This document shows, one piece after another, positions 8,493 through 17,759 of a stretch of 64,000 nt of DNA. The position numbers were made by a program, and so were the translations under genes. Origin of the DNA: Thermogemmatispora aurantia (lineage in GTDB: Bacteria > Chloroflexota > Ktedonobacteria > Ktedonobacterales > Ktedonobacteraceae). The notes beneath the pieces are model-generated. The model had not been told where the DNA came from and made no database searches. It saw only the letters and a program-made list of their open reading frames with translations. The number at the start of each line of letters is the position of its first letter. Within the stretch, counting starts at the first letter, position 1. Where the stretch lies: assembly GCF_008974285.1 (NCBI RefSeq), contig NZ_BKZV01000005.1, forward strand, positions 496,001 to 560,000. Reading direction: 5' to 3'.

Positions 8493-10514
8493 TCAGCTGA
8501 GTGTAAATTCAAAGGTCGTCTGCAGCGGTGCCTGACCGGGGCGCTCGATGGTCAGCTCAAGTTTCCACAACCCTTCCATATCGAAGGTCGCGCGCGGAGG
8601 GAAGGTCGCCACATAGGCTGGTTGCCCCTGACTCAGCGTCTGCTGGACTGTACCCATATCCATCAGCACCATATTGATGGTCAGGTTCAAGCGGGCGTTG
8701 GTCACGGGCTGACCGTGGCTATCCGTGAGCAGAATCACGACCGTGTTGGGCCTATTGACACGGCCTGGTGTTATCAGGAGCGAGACCGTCAGATCGCCGA
8801 CCTGTTGCACCGTGGCCGGCGGTGCATTGGGAGCCGTTGTCTGGCCGGTCTGGTTCTGGACTGCCTGCGCGTAGTTGATCTGAGGGAAAGCGATAGGGGG
8901 AGCGAAGAAGCTCATCAGGGCGGCGCAGAGCAAGATTGCCATGCCAACCCAGGACTGCACCTTCAGCAGGCGTCCAAGCTGGCGCTCTGTTTGCAGAAGG
9001 GCCTCGCGGCGTGTGCGGCGAGCGGGCAGCTCGGAATCGACCACTGGCAAGAGCAGCGTCTGGCGCGCCAGCCTTGGTGTGATACGGAAGAGCATGAAGA
9101 GCGTCAGGACCAGGAGCAGAGCAGTTAAGACCAGGCGCACCAGCAGCGTGCGGCCATAGGCGGTGGTCAGCAGCGCCTGGAGATCGGAGAAAACGCTTTC
9201 CGCCAGGAAGAGCTGACCGACCAGCAGCACGGCCATTGCCATCAGAAGCAGGGGGGTCAGGCGGCGGGTCAGGGTCACCAACAGATCGGCGTGGTGATCC
9301 GGCTCGATGACAGCGAGCAAAGGCAGCAAAACGTAGCCCAGGTAAGCCAGGCCCCCGAGCCAGACAGCCTGAGCCAGCAAGGCCAACCAGGAGAGCACGA
9401 TAGCGCTGACGTGGAGCGAGGCTTGTTGCACCTCATCGCTGGTCAATGTCCAGGCGAGCAGGTAGAGGGCGGCCAAGGTCAGCCAGAGAACCGTATCCCA
9501 GGGCGACAGCGGGAGGCTACTGCTGCCGGGAGACATTTCCTCAGTTGTTACCAGATCCTTCGTCACGCGGTACTCCTGCGTCACCTGGCGCCTGAGTTGC
9601 CCGAAGCGTGATCCACCGCCGCGCTGGAGCACGCGAGCCACGCCGGCGGTGGCTGCTTTGGGCGTGCGTCGGCGGCCAGTTACCCCTAGCCAGAGCAGGG
9701 CCAGGCCGATCAGTGCCAGACGCGCCAGCCAGAGCGGGCCATAAGAAGTTGTGACAAGGACAGCCCGCAGAGCCTGCCAATCGATGCCGCCGCTTGCCGA
9801 AGCCTGGCTGAGGCTGGCCGAGCGCAGAATCAAGGTAATCACCTCGCCGACCAGCAGGGCGGTCAGGCAGAGCCATTGCAAGGGACGGGCCCGAGCGCGC
9901 GCTCGCATGAGCAGGTCCAGCGAACGTGCCCGGCGCTCCATAACCAGCTGCTCCATAACCAGCAAGCCGACCCAGAAGGTCAGGGCCGTCAAGACCAGCC
10001 ATTCCCAGGCTACTGAGAGGATGCCAAGCAGATCGAGCGTTGGCAAGTAATTACTGGTGCTCGGACCAAGGATGGTCTGCCCGGGCAGGCCAGTACTGGA
10101 GTGGCCGATATTAAAGCCGATGGCCCCCTGCGTCGTGCGCCCGTCATTGACCGCCAGTGCTATCCAGCGAACCAGATAGCTCCCTTCGCTTAAATTTGGC
10201 TGCAGCGGCGTATCCAGCTCCCGCGGCTGGTTCGGCGGGATATAGCTGGCGGCGGCGTTTACAACGCGCTCATTGGGATCAAAAACCAGAGCCTTGCTGG
10301 CGGAGCTGATGGGGCCATTAAAGAAGATCCGCACCACCCTTGGCGGCGTTGTCACCGTTGAACCGTCGATCGGCTCTGAGCCGATCACAAAAGCGTGCGC
10401 CTGTACTGCCGGAGCCGGCGTCAGGGGGGACCAGGCATGAAGCAAGATGATCGCCGCGATGAAAAGCGCGCTCAGTGCCAGCCTGGGGTATCGTCCATAC
10501 CGTCCATACCGCAT
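8493..10514 (-). CDS. CopC-CopD fusion with C-terminal FixH/YtkA-like domain
   Basis: A 673-residue copper-homeostasis membrane protein. After a signal anchor (about 11-28), the mature CopC domain starts at AHAF (His40, the expected copper-binding N-terminal His). It runs to about residue 137 and ends in the CopC-type GAIGFNI strand. Next comes a CopD-like block of about eight membrane segments (about 160-550). The last 100 residues form an extracytoplasmic beta-sandwich resembling FixH/YtkA proteins, with a Met-rich loop (MVLMDMG). Fusions of CopC and CopD are known; the third domain is less usual. The role is probably copper binding and uptake across the membrane. The N-terminus carries a tandem Arg-Tyr-Gly repeat encoded by 9-base units. 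Confidence 0.87.
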   Translation of the reverse strand: MRYGRYGRYPRLALSALFIAAIILLHAWSPLTPAPAVQAHAFVIGSEPIDGSTVTTPPRVVRIFFNGPISSASKALVFDPNERVVNAAASYIPPNQPRELDTPLQPNLSEGSYLVRWIALAVNDGRTTQGAIGFNIGHSSTGLPGQTILGPSTSNYLPTLDLLGILSVAWEWLVLTALTFWVGLLVMEQLVMERRARSLDLLMRARARARPLQWLCLTALLVGEVITLILRSASLSQASASGGIDWQALRAVLVTTSYGPLWLARLALIGLALLWLGVTGRRRTPKAATAGVARVLQRGGGSRFGQLRRQVTQEYRVTKDLVTTEEMSPGSSSLPLSPWDTVLWLTLAALYLLAWTLTSDEVQQASLHVSAIVLSWLALLAQAVWLGGLAYLGYVLLPLLAVIEPDHHADLLVTLTRRLTPLLLMAMAVLLVGQLFLAESVFSDLQALLTTAYGRTLLVRLVLTALLLVLTLFMLFRITPRLARQTLLLPVVDSELPARRTRREALLQTERQLGRLLKVQSWVGMAILLCAALMSFFAPPIAFPQINYAQAVQNQTGQTTAPNAPPATVQQVGDLTVSLLITPGRVNRPNTVVILLTDSHGQPVTNARLNLTINMVLMDMGTVQQTLSQGQPAYVATFPPRATFDMEGLWKLELTIERPGQAPLQTTFEFTLS

Positions 10515-10907
10515 GCTATTCCTCTATACTACCGACTCACAGGCGAGCGGGCTGGCTGATCTCTTCACACTTGGGGGCAAGCCCTGCTCGCGCCCGTACC
10601 CTTTTCTGCTCTCTTCTCTGGCCGAACTCGCCTTTCCACAGCCTGGCGAAAAGATGGGGTGGATAGGATAAGCCTCCTCTCTTCTTCTGCCTGTGCTGGG
10701 GATGCGGTCCTGGGCACTCGGGCCTTTCGGCCTTTGTGGGGCGCCAGACCGCTGTCGCGGGAGCATACACCGCCGCAGCGGGACGGCACGCCTCTGTGCC
10801 AGCTCGGCCTGTAACAAGCGAGAATGCTTCACTCTTCGTGATTGTACATCAGCGGGGGCGCGGTCGCAATATTTCAAGCTTCTGCCCGGAGCTGCTATAA
10901 TGAGACT
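10515..10907. other. Divergent intergenic region
   Basis: The region between the leftward CopC/CopD gene and the rightward glycosyltransferase has no credible gene. Its right end holds the promoter at 10872-10901. No other structure was seen. Confidence 0.4.
10872..10901 (+). promoter_or_regulatory. Promoter giving a probably leaderless glycosyltransferase mRNA
   Basis: A perfect TATAAT (10896-10901) ends six bases before the ATG at 10908, so transcription should start at or next to the start codon. The -35 region (TTTCAA at 10872-10877, 18-base spacer) is weak. No Shine-Dalgarno sequence is present, which agrees with a leaderless transcript. Confidence 0.5.
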
Positions 10908-12221
10908 ATGAGCCGGAAGCTGCTCAAACAGGTTGTCCTGGCGTCAGAGCAACCCCCTCGGACCGGGCGCCTGGTGCTCCGCTGCTACGCCTTCGTGACA
11001 GCGGCCTTCTATCTCTTTCTACACTGGATTGCTCACCCTTACCGACGGAGCATTGCTCTGCGGCATCAGCAGCCCGGGGCAGGAGCCGAAGAGCTGCCTG
11101 TCGTCTCGATCATCGTGCCGGCGCGCAACGAAGAAGCCAATATCTGGCGCTGTGTGCGTTCGCTTCTTCTCCAGGACTATCCCGGAGACTACGAGGTGAT
11201 TGTAGTCGACGATGGCTCGACCGACCATACGCGGGCCATTCTGGAGCGCCTGGCGTCGGAGCCAGCCGCGGCGGGCCGTCTGCACCTTGTCTCTCTCAGA
11301 GAGGAACTTCCCCCGGGCTGGGCGGGCAAGCCACATGCTCTGCACGCCGGCACCTGTCAAGCCCGTGGCACCTGGCTGGTCTTTACCGATGCTGACAGCT
11401 TCTGGGCACCGCAGACTTTGCGTCTGACCCTGAGCGAAGCCCTGGCCCGCGATCTCGATCTGCTCTCCCTGGTGCCCGAGCAGGTGCTGGTCGATGGCTG
11501 GAATCGGCTCACGCTCCCCCTGGCCCTTATGGGCATGAGCCTCCAGTTTCCTCCCCCCCTTGTCAATCTCCCCTGCTCTCCTCTGGCTACAGCCAATGGG
11601 CAGTATATCCTGCTACGCCGTTCTGTGTACGAGGCTCTCGGTGGCTATGCCCGCCCTGAACTGCGCGGCTCGCCGCTCGATGATCGCGACCTGGCCGCCG
11701 TTGTGAAGCGTCTTGGCTATCGTCTCGCCCTCGGCGATGGACGAGGGCTGGTGCATGTCCAGATGTATCGGGGACTGCCGGCTCTCTGGCGTGGCTGGCG
11801 CAAGACTATCTTTGTCGGCAGTGGAGGACTCCCCTTTATGGTGGCCGCCCTGCTCGGGCTGCCGCTCGTCGTAGTCGTACCCTTCCTGTTACCCCTGCTG
11901 CTCTGGTTGGGACGGAGCTGGTGGCGCCAGCAAGGGGTCGGCACGGGCGAGGCTGCGCTCGTTACGGGCCTTACCCTGCTCCCCCTCCTTGCCTATCGCC
12001 GCTCGCTCGATAAGTCTCTTGGCTTGCCCTGGTACCAGGCCCTGACCCACCCGCTGGCTGGTCTGCTCTTCATGGGGATGCTAGCCCAGGCATGCTGGTA
12101 CAGGCTAACAGGGCGCGGCGTCGAATGGCGCGGCAGGGTCTATGGTGCCCGTTCTCGCCTCCCTCTCGATCGTCGGGCGCGGGGCCGGCTCTTTCGCTGC
12201 CTCGGCCCGCACTCTCACTAG
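10908..12221 (+). CDS. Family 2 glycosyltransferase, membrane-bound
   Basis: A 437-residue GT-A fold enzyme with an N-terminal membrane segment and a hydrophobic C-terminal third of several membrane segments. The family 2 motifs are VSIIVPARNEEANI, VVDDGSTD for the nucleotide-sugar, the GWAGKPHAL segment and the DADS metal site; the acceptor region carries LDDRDLA. The GW-GK motif is typical of the subgroup acting on carotenoids or other lipids (CruC/CrtQ-like), so a lipid acceptor is likely but unproven. Its neighbours give no pathway. The reading frame extends back to 10842, but ATG 10908 is preferred because the consensus -10 box lies between. Confidence 0.85.
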   Translation: MSRKLLKQVVLASEQPPRTGRLVLRCYAFVTAAFYLFLHWIAHPYRRSIALRHQQPGAGAEELPVVSIIVPARNEEANIWRCVRSLLLQDYPGDYEVIVVDDGSTDHTRAILERLASEPAAAGRLHLVSLREELPPGWAGKPHALHAGTCQARGTWLVFTDADSFWAPQTLRLTLSEALARDLDLLSLVPEQVLVDGWNRLTLPLALMGMSLQFPPPLVNLPCSPLATANGQYILLRRSVYEALGGYARPELRGSPLDDRDLAAVVKRLGYRLALGDGRGLVHVQMYRGLPALWRGWRKTIFVGSGGLPFMVAALLGLPLVVVVPFLLPLLLWLGRSWWRQQGVGTGEAALVTGLTLLPLLAYRRSLDKSLGLPWYQALTHPLAGLLFMGMLAQACWYRLTGRGVEWRGRVYGARSRLPLDRRARGRLFRCLGPHSH

Positions 12222-12259
12222 TGGGCCAGCGTCAGCGCCCTGGCTCGCTGACTCTCAGC

Positions 12260-13141
12260 TCACAGCCCCTCATCAGACAACAGGCCTTGACGCAGACCGA
12301 AGATGGCCGCCTGCGTGCGATCGCGAATGCCGAGCTTCTGGAAGATGACCGAGAGATAATTTTTGACAGTCTTCTCGGAGTAGGAAAGCTGAGTAGCAAT
12401 TTCGCGGTTGCTCATGCCCCGCGCCACATAGCGGATGATCTCTATTTCCTTTTCCGTCAGGTCGTTCAGGGTTGGAGCGCCTGGCGCACCTGGTTGCTGA
12501 GAGAGGCGGCGCAGTTCGGCGAGCACGGTGCCGGTCAATTCCGGCTCAATCAAGGCCCCGCCAGCGTGCACTGTACGGATCGCGCGGATCAGTTCCTGCG
12601 AAGAGGCACTTTTGAGGAGGTAGCCGCGGGCGCCGTTCTTAATGGCTCGCAATACCTGGGGATGCTGGCGGTGCATGGTCAGGATGATGATGGCAACCTG
12701 GGGCTGCTCTTCGGTCAGCTGGCGTGTCAGCGCCAAACCATCCAGCTGCGGCATACTGATGTCGAGCAGGACCACATCAGGACTGAGTTGGCGAATGACA
12801 CGCAGGGCCTCCTGGCCATCGGCGGCCTCGCCAACAACCTTCAGGTCCGGCTCAAGTTCGAGCAAATGGCGCAAACCCTCGCGCATCAGCGTATGGTCAT
12901 CGGCCAGCACAATACGGATCACGCTCCGCTCCGCCGAATGTTCCGCAGCCACCTTCTCCGCTGGCCTGGTGGAAGACGAGACAGCGCTTGCCTCAGCTGT
13001 AGCGATAGGAGCTGAGGCCGTGGGTGGTAGAACGCTGGTCGCTCCTGCTCCTGAGGCGATTCTCAAGATGGGCGCTGCAGTACGTGATTGGCTATTACTA
13101 CTATAGCTAGAGGAACGTTGCTTTTTACGCTGCTGGGGCAT
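12260..13141 (-). CDS. NarL/LuxR-family response regulator with disordered N-terminal tail
   Basis: A 293-residue protein. A Ser/Thr/Ala-rich, apparently disordered tail (1-72) precedes a receiver domain (about 74-195) with acidic D81/D82, phospho-acceptor D127 (VVLLDISMPQLDG) and the conserved Lys of YLLKSA. A LuxR-type helix-turn-helix (about 228-290, LTEKEIEIIRYVARGMSNRE) closes it. It is expected to bind DNA as a dimer once phosphorylated. No sensor kinase is adjacent. The long tail is unusual for the family; translation could also begin closer to the receiver, but ATG 13141 has GAAAGG upstream. It is convergent with the glycosyltransferase and divergent from the PstS-like gene. Confidence 0.88.
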   Translation of the reverse strand: MPQQRKKQRSSSYSSNSQSRTAAPILRIASGAGATSVLPPTASAPIATAEASAVSSSTRPAEKVAAEHSAERSVIRIVLADDHTLMREGLRHLLELEPDLKVVGEAADGQEALRVIRQLSPDVVLLDISMPQLDGLALTRQLTEEQPQVAIIILTMHRQHPQVLRAIKNGARGYLLKSASSQELIRAIRTVHAGGALIEPELTGTVLAELRRLSQQPGAPGAPTLNDLTEKEIEIIRYVARGMSNREIATQLSYSEKTVKNYLSVIFQKLGIRDRTQAAIFGLRQGLLSDEGL

Positions 13142-13587
13142 AGCTTGCTTACCTTTCGCCAGACGGCTCCATACTCCTTTTCGAGAGAAAAGCCTGCTCT
13201 CCTCTCAAGGTGTGTCTTCCTGGTTAGATTATACCAGGCAGTCAAGCAGTGGAGCCAGAGCGAACGAGCAAGCAAAAAAGCGTGCCTGATGCTTTGTCCT
13301 TCGCCTTAATACGCTGCCTTGCTTAACAGAGCAGCGGCTCTTTCCCTGCCGTCGTGGGTGTCCTCCCCCCATGAGGCTGGGGGAGATTTAACATTGTGAT
13401 CAACTTTCCTTCACTGGCGATTAATGACAGCTTAAACATTGTCTTGCATAAGATGTGAGGGAGGTATCCGAGGCTCTGCTGGCCTGTAGGCTGACTGGCC
13501 CAGGCGTGCAGAGTGCTGAGCGAACATGTAGATCTGGCTGTCTTCTTCAAGCACGTATTTTTCAATCATTGGTAGCGATTGATAAAA
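13142..13587. other. Divergent intergenic region with TTAA-type repeats
   Basis: The region lies between the response regulator and the PstS-like gene. Segments reading TTTAACATTGTG (about 13388), TTAATGACAGC (about 13420) and TTAAACATTGTC (about 13431) resemble each other; the last two are 11 bases apart, as in PhoB/PhoP-type boxes. The resemblance is loose and no regulator is proven. No gene is seen. Confidence 0.3.
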
Positions 13588-14541
13588 ATGGTCAGCAGAA
13601 AAAAACGGAGAGAAATCAACACTGTCCTGATCGGTCTTGGTCTGATTGTGCTCATCCTCCTGGCGGGATGCGGGGAAGTAGCAGACTCGCAGAGTGTTCT
13701 CAGTGGGCGGCTCCACATTGCTGGCTCGACCGCCTTGCAGCCCTTGGTCAGCGCTGCTGCCAGCCTCTTTGAACGCCAGCATCCCCAGGTGCATATTCAA
13801 GTGGATGGCGGGGGCAGTCGAGCCGGCCTGGCGGCTGTCACCAGTCACCAGGCGGACATTGGCGACTCAGATATCTATGCCGACCCGGCCATCTATCCCG
13901 ATCCCAATTTGACCGATCATATCGTCTGCGTCATCCCCTTTGCAATGGTCGTCAATCCCGATGTCACTGTCACCTCGCTAACGCGTCAGCAGATCATCGA
14001 TATTTTTTCCACCGGGAGCATCCGCAACTGGAGCCAGGTCGGTGGCCCTGACCTGCCCATTGTGCCGGTCGTGCGTCCCCAAACCTCGGGCACGCGCGAC
14101 ACCTTCCGCAAGTACATTTTGGGGGGGCGCGACGAGAAGGGGAAGCTCCTGCAGACTGACTCTTCCGTGACTGTGCGCGAGACCGTGGCTCACACGCCGG
14201 GGGCCATTGGCTATCTCGGGCTTTCTGTGCTGACCCCGGCTGTGCGCGTTCTGGCCATCGAAGGAGCCAGGCCCACGCTCACTGACATTGTGGCCGGTCG
14301 CTATATTTTCTGGAGCTATGAACATATGTATACGCTGGGCGACGACAATCCCTTGCTGAGCGCCTTTCTTGACTTCATGCTCAGCGCACCAGTGCAACAG
14401 AAGGCGCAGGAGATGGGTTATATTCCTATTGCCGCCATGAACCTCAACGGGAGCAGCAGAGAGGGTGCCAGTGTGCTCTCCCTGGCCATGGTGACTAGGC
14501 CAGAACAAGATCGCGCCTTCAGCCGCGGAGAGGAGGGGTAA
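13588..14541 (+). CDS. PstS-like phosphate-type substrate-binding lipoprotein
   Basis: A 317-residue exported lipoprotein: basic N-terminus, hydrophobic segment and lipobox LLAGC with Cys28 as the lipidation site. It then follows the PBP-like-2/PstS fold, with AGSTALQPLV, a GGGSRAGL loop and SGTRDTF, the three segments that hold the oxyanion in PstS proteins. No pstC, pstA or pstB is in the window. The gene lies three bases before a HAMP-domain membrane protein, so the two are surely co-transcribed. A sensory rather than transport role is the likely reading. ATG 13588 is used; a TTG three codons earlier is possible. Confidence 0.82.
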   Translation: MVSRKKRREINTVLIGLGLIVLILLAGCGEVADSQSVLSGRLHIAGSTALQPLVSAAASLFERQHPQVHIQVDGGGSRAGLAAVTSHQADIGDSDIYADPAIYPDPNLTDHIVCVIPFAMVVNPDVTVTSLTRQQIIDIFSTGSIRNWSQVGGPDLPIVPVVRPQTSGTRDTFRKYILGGRDEKGKLLQTDSSVTVRETVAHTPGAIGYLGLSVLTPAVRVLAIEGARPTLTDIVAGRYIFWSYEHMYTLGDDNPLLSAFLDFMLSAPVQQKAQEMGYIPIAAMNLNGSSREGASVLSLAMVTRPEQDRAFSRGEEG

Positions 14542-14544
14542 AGG

Positions 14545-16539
14545 ATGCAGCAGCCAGCTCGGAAAAGAGGTCAGATGCAACTACCCTCGCTGGCGACGCC
14601 GTCGCTGCCGCAGACAGGTGCAGCCTCCAGCAACAGCCCCAGTCTTCGCATTCGTCCCCGCTCACGGCGCAGCGGTAACCTGCTTCTCAATCTCTCCATT
14701 GGCAAGCGTCTCACACTAGGCTTTCTACTGGCTGCTCTCATCGCGGCGATCGCCGCCGGCCTGATCGGGGTCTTGCGCTCTCAATCCCTCAGTCGGCAGT
14801 CGAGCTTTTATCAGAAACTGCTCAGCATCAATACCTCGCTCACCACCGGCGCCGACTATCTCCAACTCATGAACACAGAGGTGCACAATCTCCTGGCCGC
14901 TGCCAGTGCCCCGGCGCCATCCCAGGAAACGATTACTCTGGACCGTCAGGCCATCGCGGGACTGGCGACCCGCTATGATAACATTCTATCGGCCTACGTC
15001 GCTCAGGACCTGTTGAATAATCATCCCGATGAGATGGCCCTGCTTGCCGAGGCCGGTCAGAGTGGTCAGCAAGGCCAGCAACAAACGCTGCTGGCCAGTG
15101 CCTTGCGTACCTGGCACCTCTATCGCTCCGCCCAGGACCAGGTTTTACAGGACATTGCACAGGGTAATCTCAGCGATGCTCAGAACCTGCTACGCTTCCA
15201 GGCCGAGCCGACCAACGCTGACGCGCTCAGCGCTCTGCGGGCGCTCATTCAGCTGAACCAGCGCCTCGCCGCCGCCGTGCAGCAGGCGGCAGCCGTCGAG
15301 GAGCGGAACCAGCTCATCACCAGTGTCATCGGAGCCATTGTCGCCTCGCTGGCCATCGTCCTCGTTGGCTGGTTCATCTCAGGGACGCTGGTACGTCGTC
15401 TGCGCCACTTGCAGCAAGTGACGCGTGCCATCGAAAGCGGGCAATTGGGGGCGCGCGTCACCGTCATCGGGCGTGACGAGATTGCTGAGGTCTCGGCGGC
15501 CTTTAACGCCATGCTGGAGACCCTGCTCAACCTGCTGGAAGAAACCCGCCGCCAGCGCGATGCCCTGACCAACGCTGCCGAGCATCTCTTCAGCGACATG
15601 CGCGTCGTCAGCGCTGGTGATCTGCGCATTAATGCCCCGGTGAGCGATGATCCCATCGGCCTGCTCGCCAACGCCTTCAACTTCACCGTTGGGCGCTTCC
15701 GGCGCTTTGTCTTGCGTGTGCAAGTGGCAATTCAACAACTGGAAGTAATCACTCGCCAAGAGCAGGAGCATGCCGAAGCGCTCACCCAGAGTTTGCATCT
15801 CCTGCAGGTCCCAGCGCGGCCCGAGAGTCAGATGCCGGGCCTGGGAAGCGGCCCTGAGAGGGGGCGCGCTCCCTCGGGCGCGTTGACGACATCCACCGCT
15901 GCTAGCAAGGGCCTGGGGGAAAGGTTGGAGCGCGAACTAAGTGAGCTGAAAGGTCGCCTGCGACGCAGCCGTGAACGTCTGCAGGGGCTGCTCGATGCGA
16001 CGACCGTCGAACAGCTGCAACGCCTGAGTGCGCTGCTGCGCCAGATTGAGGAGGAAGCCGCCCGTCCTTCCCGCTGGACGGCCAACGCTCAGGGCATTCG
16101 TCGCGAGCTGCATATCCCCTCTCCTCTGCTCCAGCAACTGGAGCAGGGGCTAGGTGCCCTCCAGCGCCAGCTGGAATCTTCATTGAAGGATGTCGATCGA
16201 GAGCTGCTAGCCGTTGGGCAAGAGATCAACCGGCTGCGGGTGGTGCTCAACGCCGCCGGCGGGGCGGCCATAGGCGGTGCGGGGGGGACAGCGGGTGGGG
16301 GAGAGAGTAGCGAGGTGATGCGTCTCTCTCTGGCCTTTGCCAGCGAAGTCAGTACACTGGCTCAACAGCTAGCGGCAGTGATCCAGGAGATGCGCAGCAG
16401 CCTGGTTGGCTTCCAGTTCGAAACGGTGGAGGCGGGGAGCGCCGGCAGCGAACCGTCAGGACGGCTGCAAGCGCCAGGTGGAGCAATGAGCGGGCCCGGT
16501 GCAACCGCTGATCTACTTTCACGTTCTCTGCGTCTCTAG
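14545..16539 (+). CDS. HAMP-domain membrane receptor without a signalling output domain
   Basis: A 664-residue protein with a charged N-terminal tail, TM1 (about 57-78), an all-helical extracytoplasmic domain (about 80-255), TM2 (about 256-278), a HAMP domain (about 279-331) and a second HAMP-like helix pair (about 347-395). The rest (about 400-664) is predicted coiled coil broken by Gly/Ser-rich stretches. The front half looks like a chemoreceptor, but there is no hairpin signalling tip, histidine kinase, GGDEF or kinase domain. It is preceded by GGAGGGG and lies three bases after the PstS-like gene. Probably the lipoprotein senses a ligand and this protein relays it; the cytoplasmic partner is unknown. 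Confidence 0.8.
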   Translation: MQQPARKRGQMQLPSLATPSLPQTGAASSNSPSLRIRPRSRRSGNLLLNLSIGKRLTLGFLLAALIAAIAAGLIGVLRSQSLSRQSSFYQKLLSINTSLTTGADYLQLMNTEVHNLLAAASAPAPSQETITLDRQAIAGLATRYDNILSAYVAQDLLNNHPDEMALLAEAGQSGQQGQQQTLLASALRTWHLYRSAQDQVLQDIAQGNLSDAQNLLRFQAEPTNADALSALRALIQLNQRLAAAVQQAAAVEERNQLITSVIGAIVASLAIVLVGWFISGTLVRRLRHLQQVTRAIESGQLGARVTVIGRDEIAEVSAAFNAMLETLLNLLEETRRQRDALTNAAEHLFSDMRVVSAGDLRINAPVSDDPIGLLANAFNFTVGRFRRFVLRVQVAIQQLEVITRQEQEHAEALTQSLHLLQVPARPESQMPGLGSGPERGRAPSGALTTSTAASKGLGERLERELSELKGRLRRSRERLQGLLDATTVEQLQRLSALLRQIEEEAARPSRWTANAQGIRRELHIPSPLLQQLEQGLGALQRQLESSLKDVDRELLAVGQEINRLRVVLNAAGGAAIGGAGGTAGGGESSEVMRLSLAFASEVSTLAQQLAAVIQEMRSSLVGFQFETVEAGSAGSEPSGRLQAPGGAMSGPGATADLLSRSLRL

Positions 16540-17093
16540 CGCTGGCCTGGCGTGGCCATGGCCCCACTCTAATAGGGCGGTTGATCCGATCGCCTTCGCT
16601 CGCGATGGGTGGGGCCAGCGCTCCTGGCTGGCTCAGTGCAGTCTGCTGAGGGAGGTGCTGCGCTGAGCGGCTCGGATTGAGGTCCCAGGCTCTCCTTCCT
16701 CTTGGCTATTAGGTACTGGTCCTTTCTCCTGTCTGCCATCTTCTTGTCTGCTTGTTTGCTCTTCGGTGCTCCCTGCGCTCTCCTGCGCTCTCCTACTAAC
16801 ATAGCGCTCTGCATTGTAGCGAACATGCGATGTGTTTGAGAGTCAGCTCATGTTCACTCTGTGCGACACTTTTAGCTTCGCTGTCAGCGCGAAGACTCCC
16901 CTTCATGGCTATTTCTGTCGCAAACCCTTGAAAAAGAAAACGTGATCGCATATGATAGGCACATATCAATGAGATACATACATACGTTCATACCGTCATC
17001 AGTAATTATATGGCTCAGGAGGGAGGCGGTCACGATGCGTGAAGCCCGTCTTCCGTTTCCTATCCCTCTGTACCTGGAAAGGAGTGACCATAC
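16540..17093. other. Intergenic region before the HTH gene
   Basis: AGCGCTGGCC (16538-16547) and GGCCAGCGCT (16613-16622) form a 10-base inverted repeat enclosing a shorter stem-like segment, a possible terminator of the receptor gene. The right part is AT-richer and carries the promoter at 16928-16956. No gene is seen. Confidence 0.4.
16928..16956 (+). promoter_or_regulatory. Sigma-70-type promoter of the HTH gene
   Basis: TTGAAA (16928-16933) and TATGAT (16951-16956) with a 17-base spacer. The predicted leader to the ATG at 17094 is about 130 bases. Confidence 0.65.
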
Positions 17094-17309
17094 ATGGAAG
17101 AATTGTTAACCGTCAGCGAAGTTGCCCGCCTCTTGCGCGTTGAGACCACCACCGTTAGGCGCTGGATTAAGAACGGCATGCTAGAGGCCATTCTCCTCCC
17201 CCATCACGAGAAGGAGAGCAAGCGGCATGGCTACCGGATCAAGCGCACGACGCTTGACAAGCTCCTGGGCGAGTCGCCCCGCGACTCGGTCTCAGAGCAG
17301 CAGAACTGA
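17094..17309 (+). CDS. Small MerR/excisionase-type DNA-binding protein
   Basis: A 71-residue protein consisting of one helix-turn-helix of the excisionase/MerR N-terminal type (HTH_17): LLTVSEVARLLRVETTTVRRWIKNG, followed by a basic wing (HEKESKRHGYRIKR) and a short acidic tail. Such proteins bind DNA as transcription factors or as directionality factors of mobile elements. No integrase is nearby, so a chromosomal regulator is more likely. RBS GGAAAGGAG lies eight bases before the ATG. Confidence 0.85.
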   Translation: MEELLTVSEVARLLRVETTTVRRWIKNGMLEAILLPHHEKESKRHGYRIKRTTLDKLLGESPRDSVSEQQN

Positions 17310-17759
17310 TTGACGGCGGGTAGGTATTGGCAGGGAGCCAGGCGCAAGCAAGCGCAGTCTGGTTCCCTCTGCTATCCTGAGCCGGACTGTGTGCGCTACC
17401 CGCCCTGGGTGAAGGCAGTGCCGGCCCTCCCCAAGGCCAGGAGCAGGGTCGGTTCCGCTGGCCAGCAGTCAGGTCAAGCTGAGCGGATAAGCCGCGATCG
17501 ACGGTGAGCTGTTCTTTCCTACTTATTTGTTTATACGTTCTGAAGTACAGAAACGAAACAAGAGCAGGTAGGGTTTCCTGCCTGCTCTTTCCTGTTCTTT
17601 TTCTTTCTCTGAACTGCCAAGCTGAGCCGCTGGCCGTCGGCGGAGCGGGGAAGGGGGGGAGTCCGACCGGAGTTGCGGGGCTGAGCCGCTGCTAATCTGT
17701 GTAGAACCACAGCGGCAGAACCGCAGCACAAGAACAGGGGCGGCTCGGCTGGTAGAAAT
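17310..17759. other. Intergenic region between convergent genes
   Basis: It separates the small HTH gene and the leftward parA-parB-dinB operon. Apart from the hairpin at 17560-17589 no gene or regulatory site stands out. Confidence 0.4.
17560..17589. terminator. Terminator-like hairpin
   Basis: AAGAGCAGG (17560-17568) pairs with CCTGCTCTT (17581-17589), 9 bases with a 12-base loop. Pyrimidine-rich sequence with many T follows on the plus strand, and a shorter T-rich stretch follows on the minus strand. It could end transcripts from both sides. Confidence 0.5.

Noticed and set aside
17094..17309. Excisionase of an integrated element
   Set aside because: The HTH is of that type, but no integrase, attachment repeat or phage gene is near; a small regulator is simpler.
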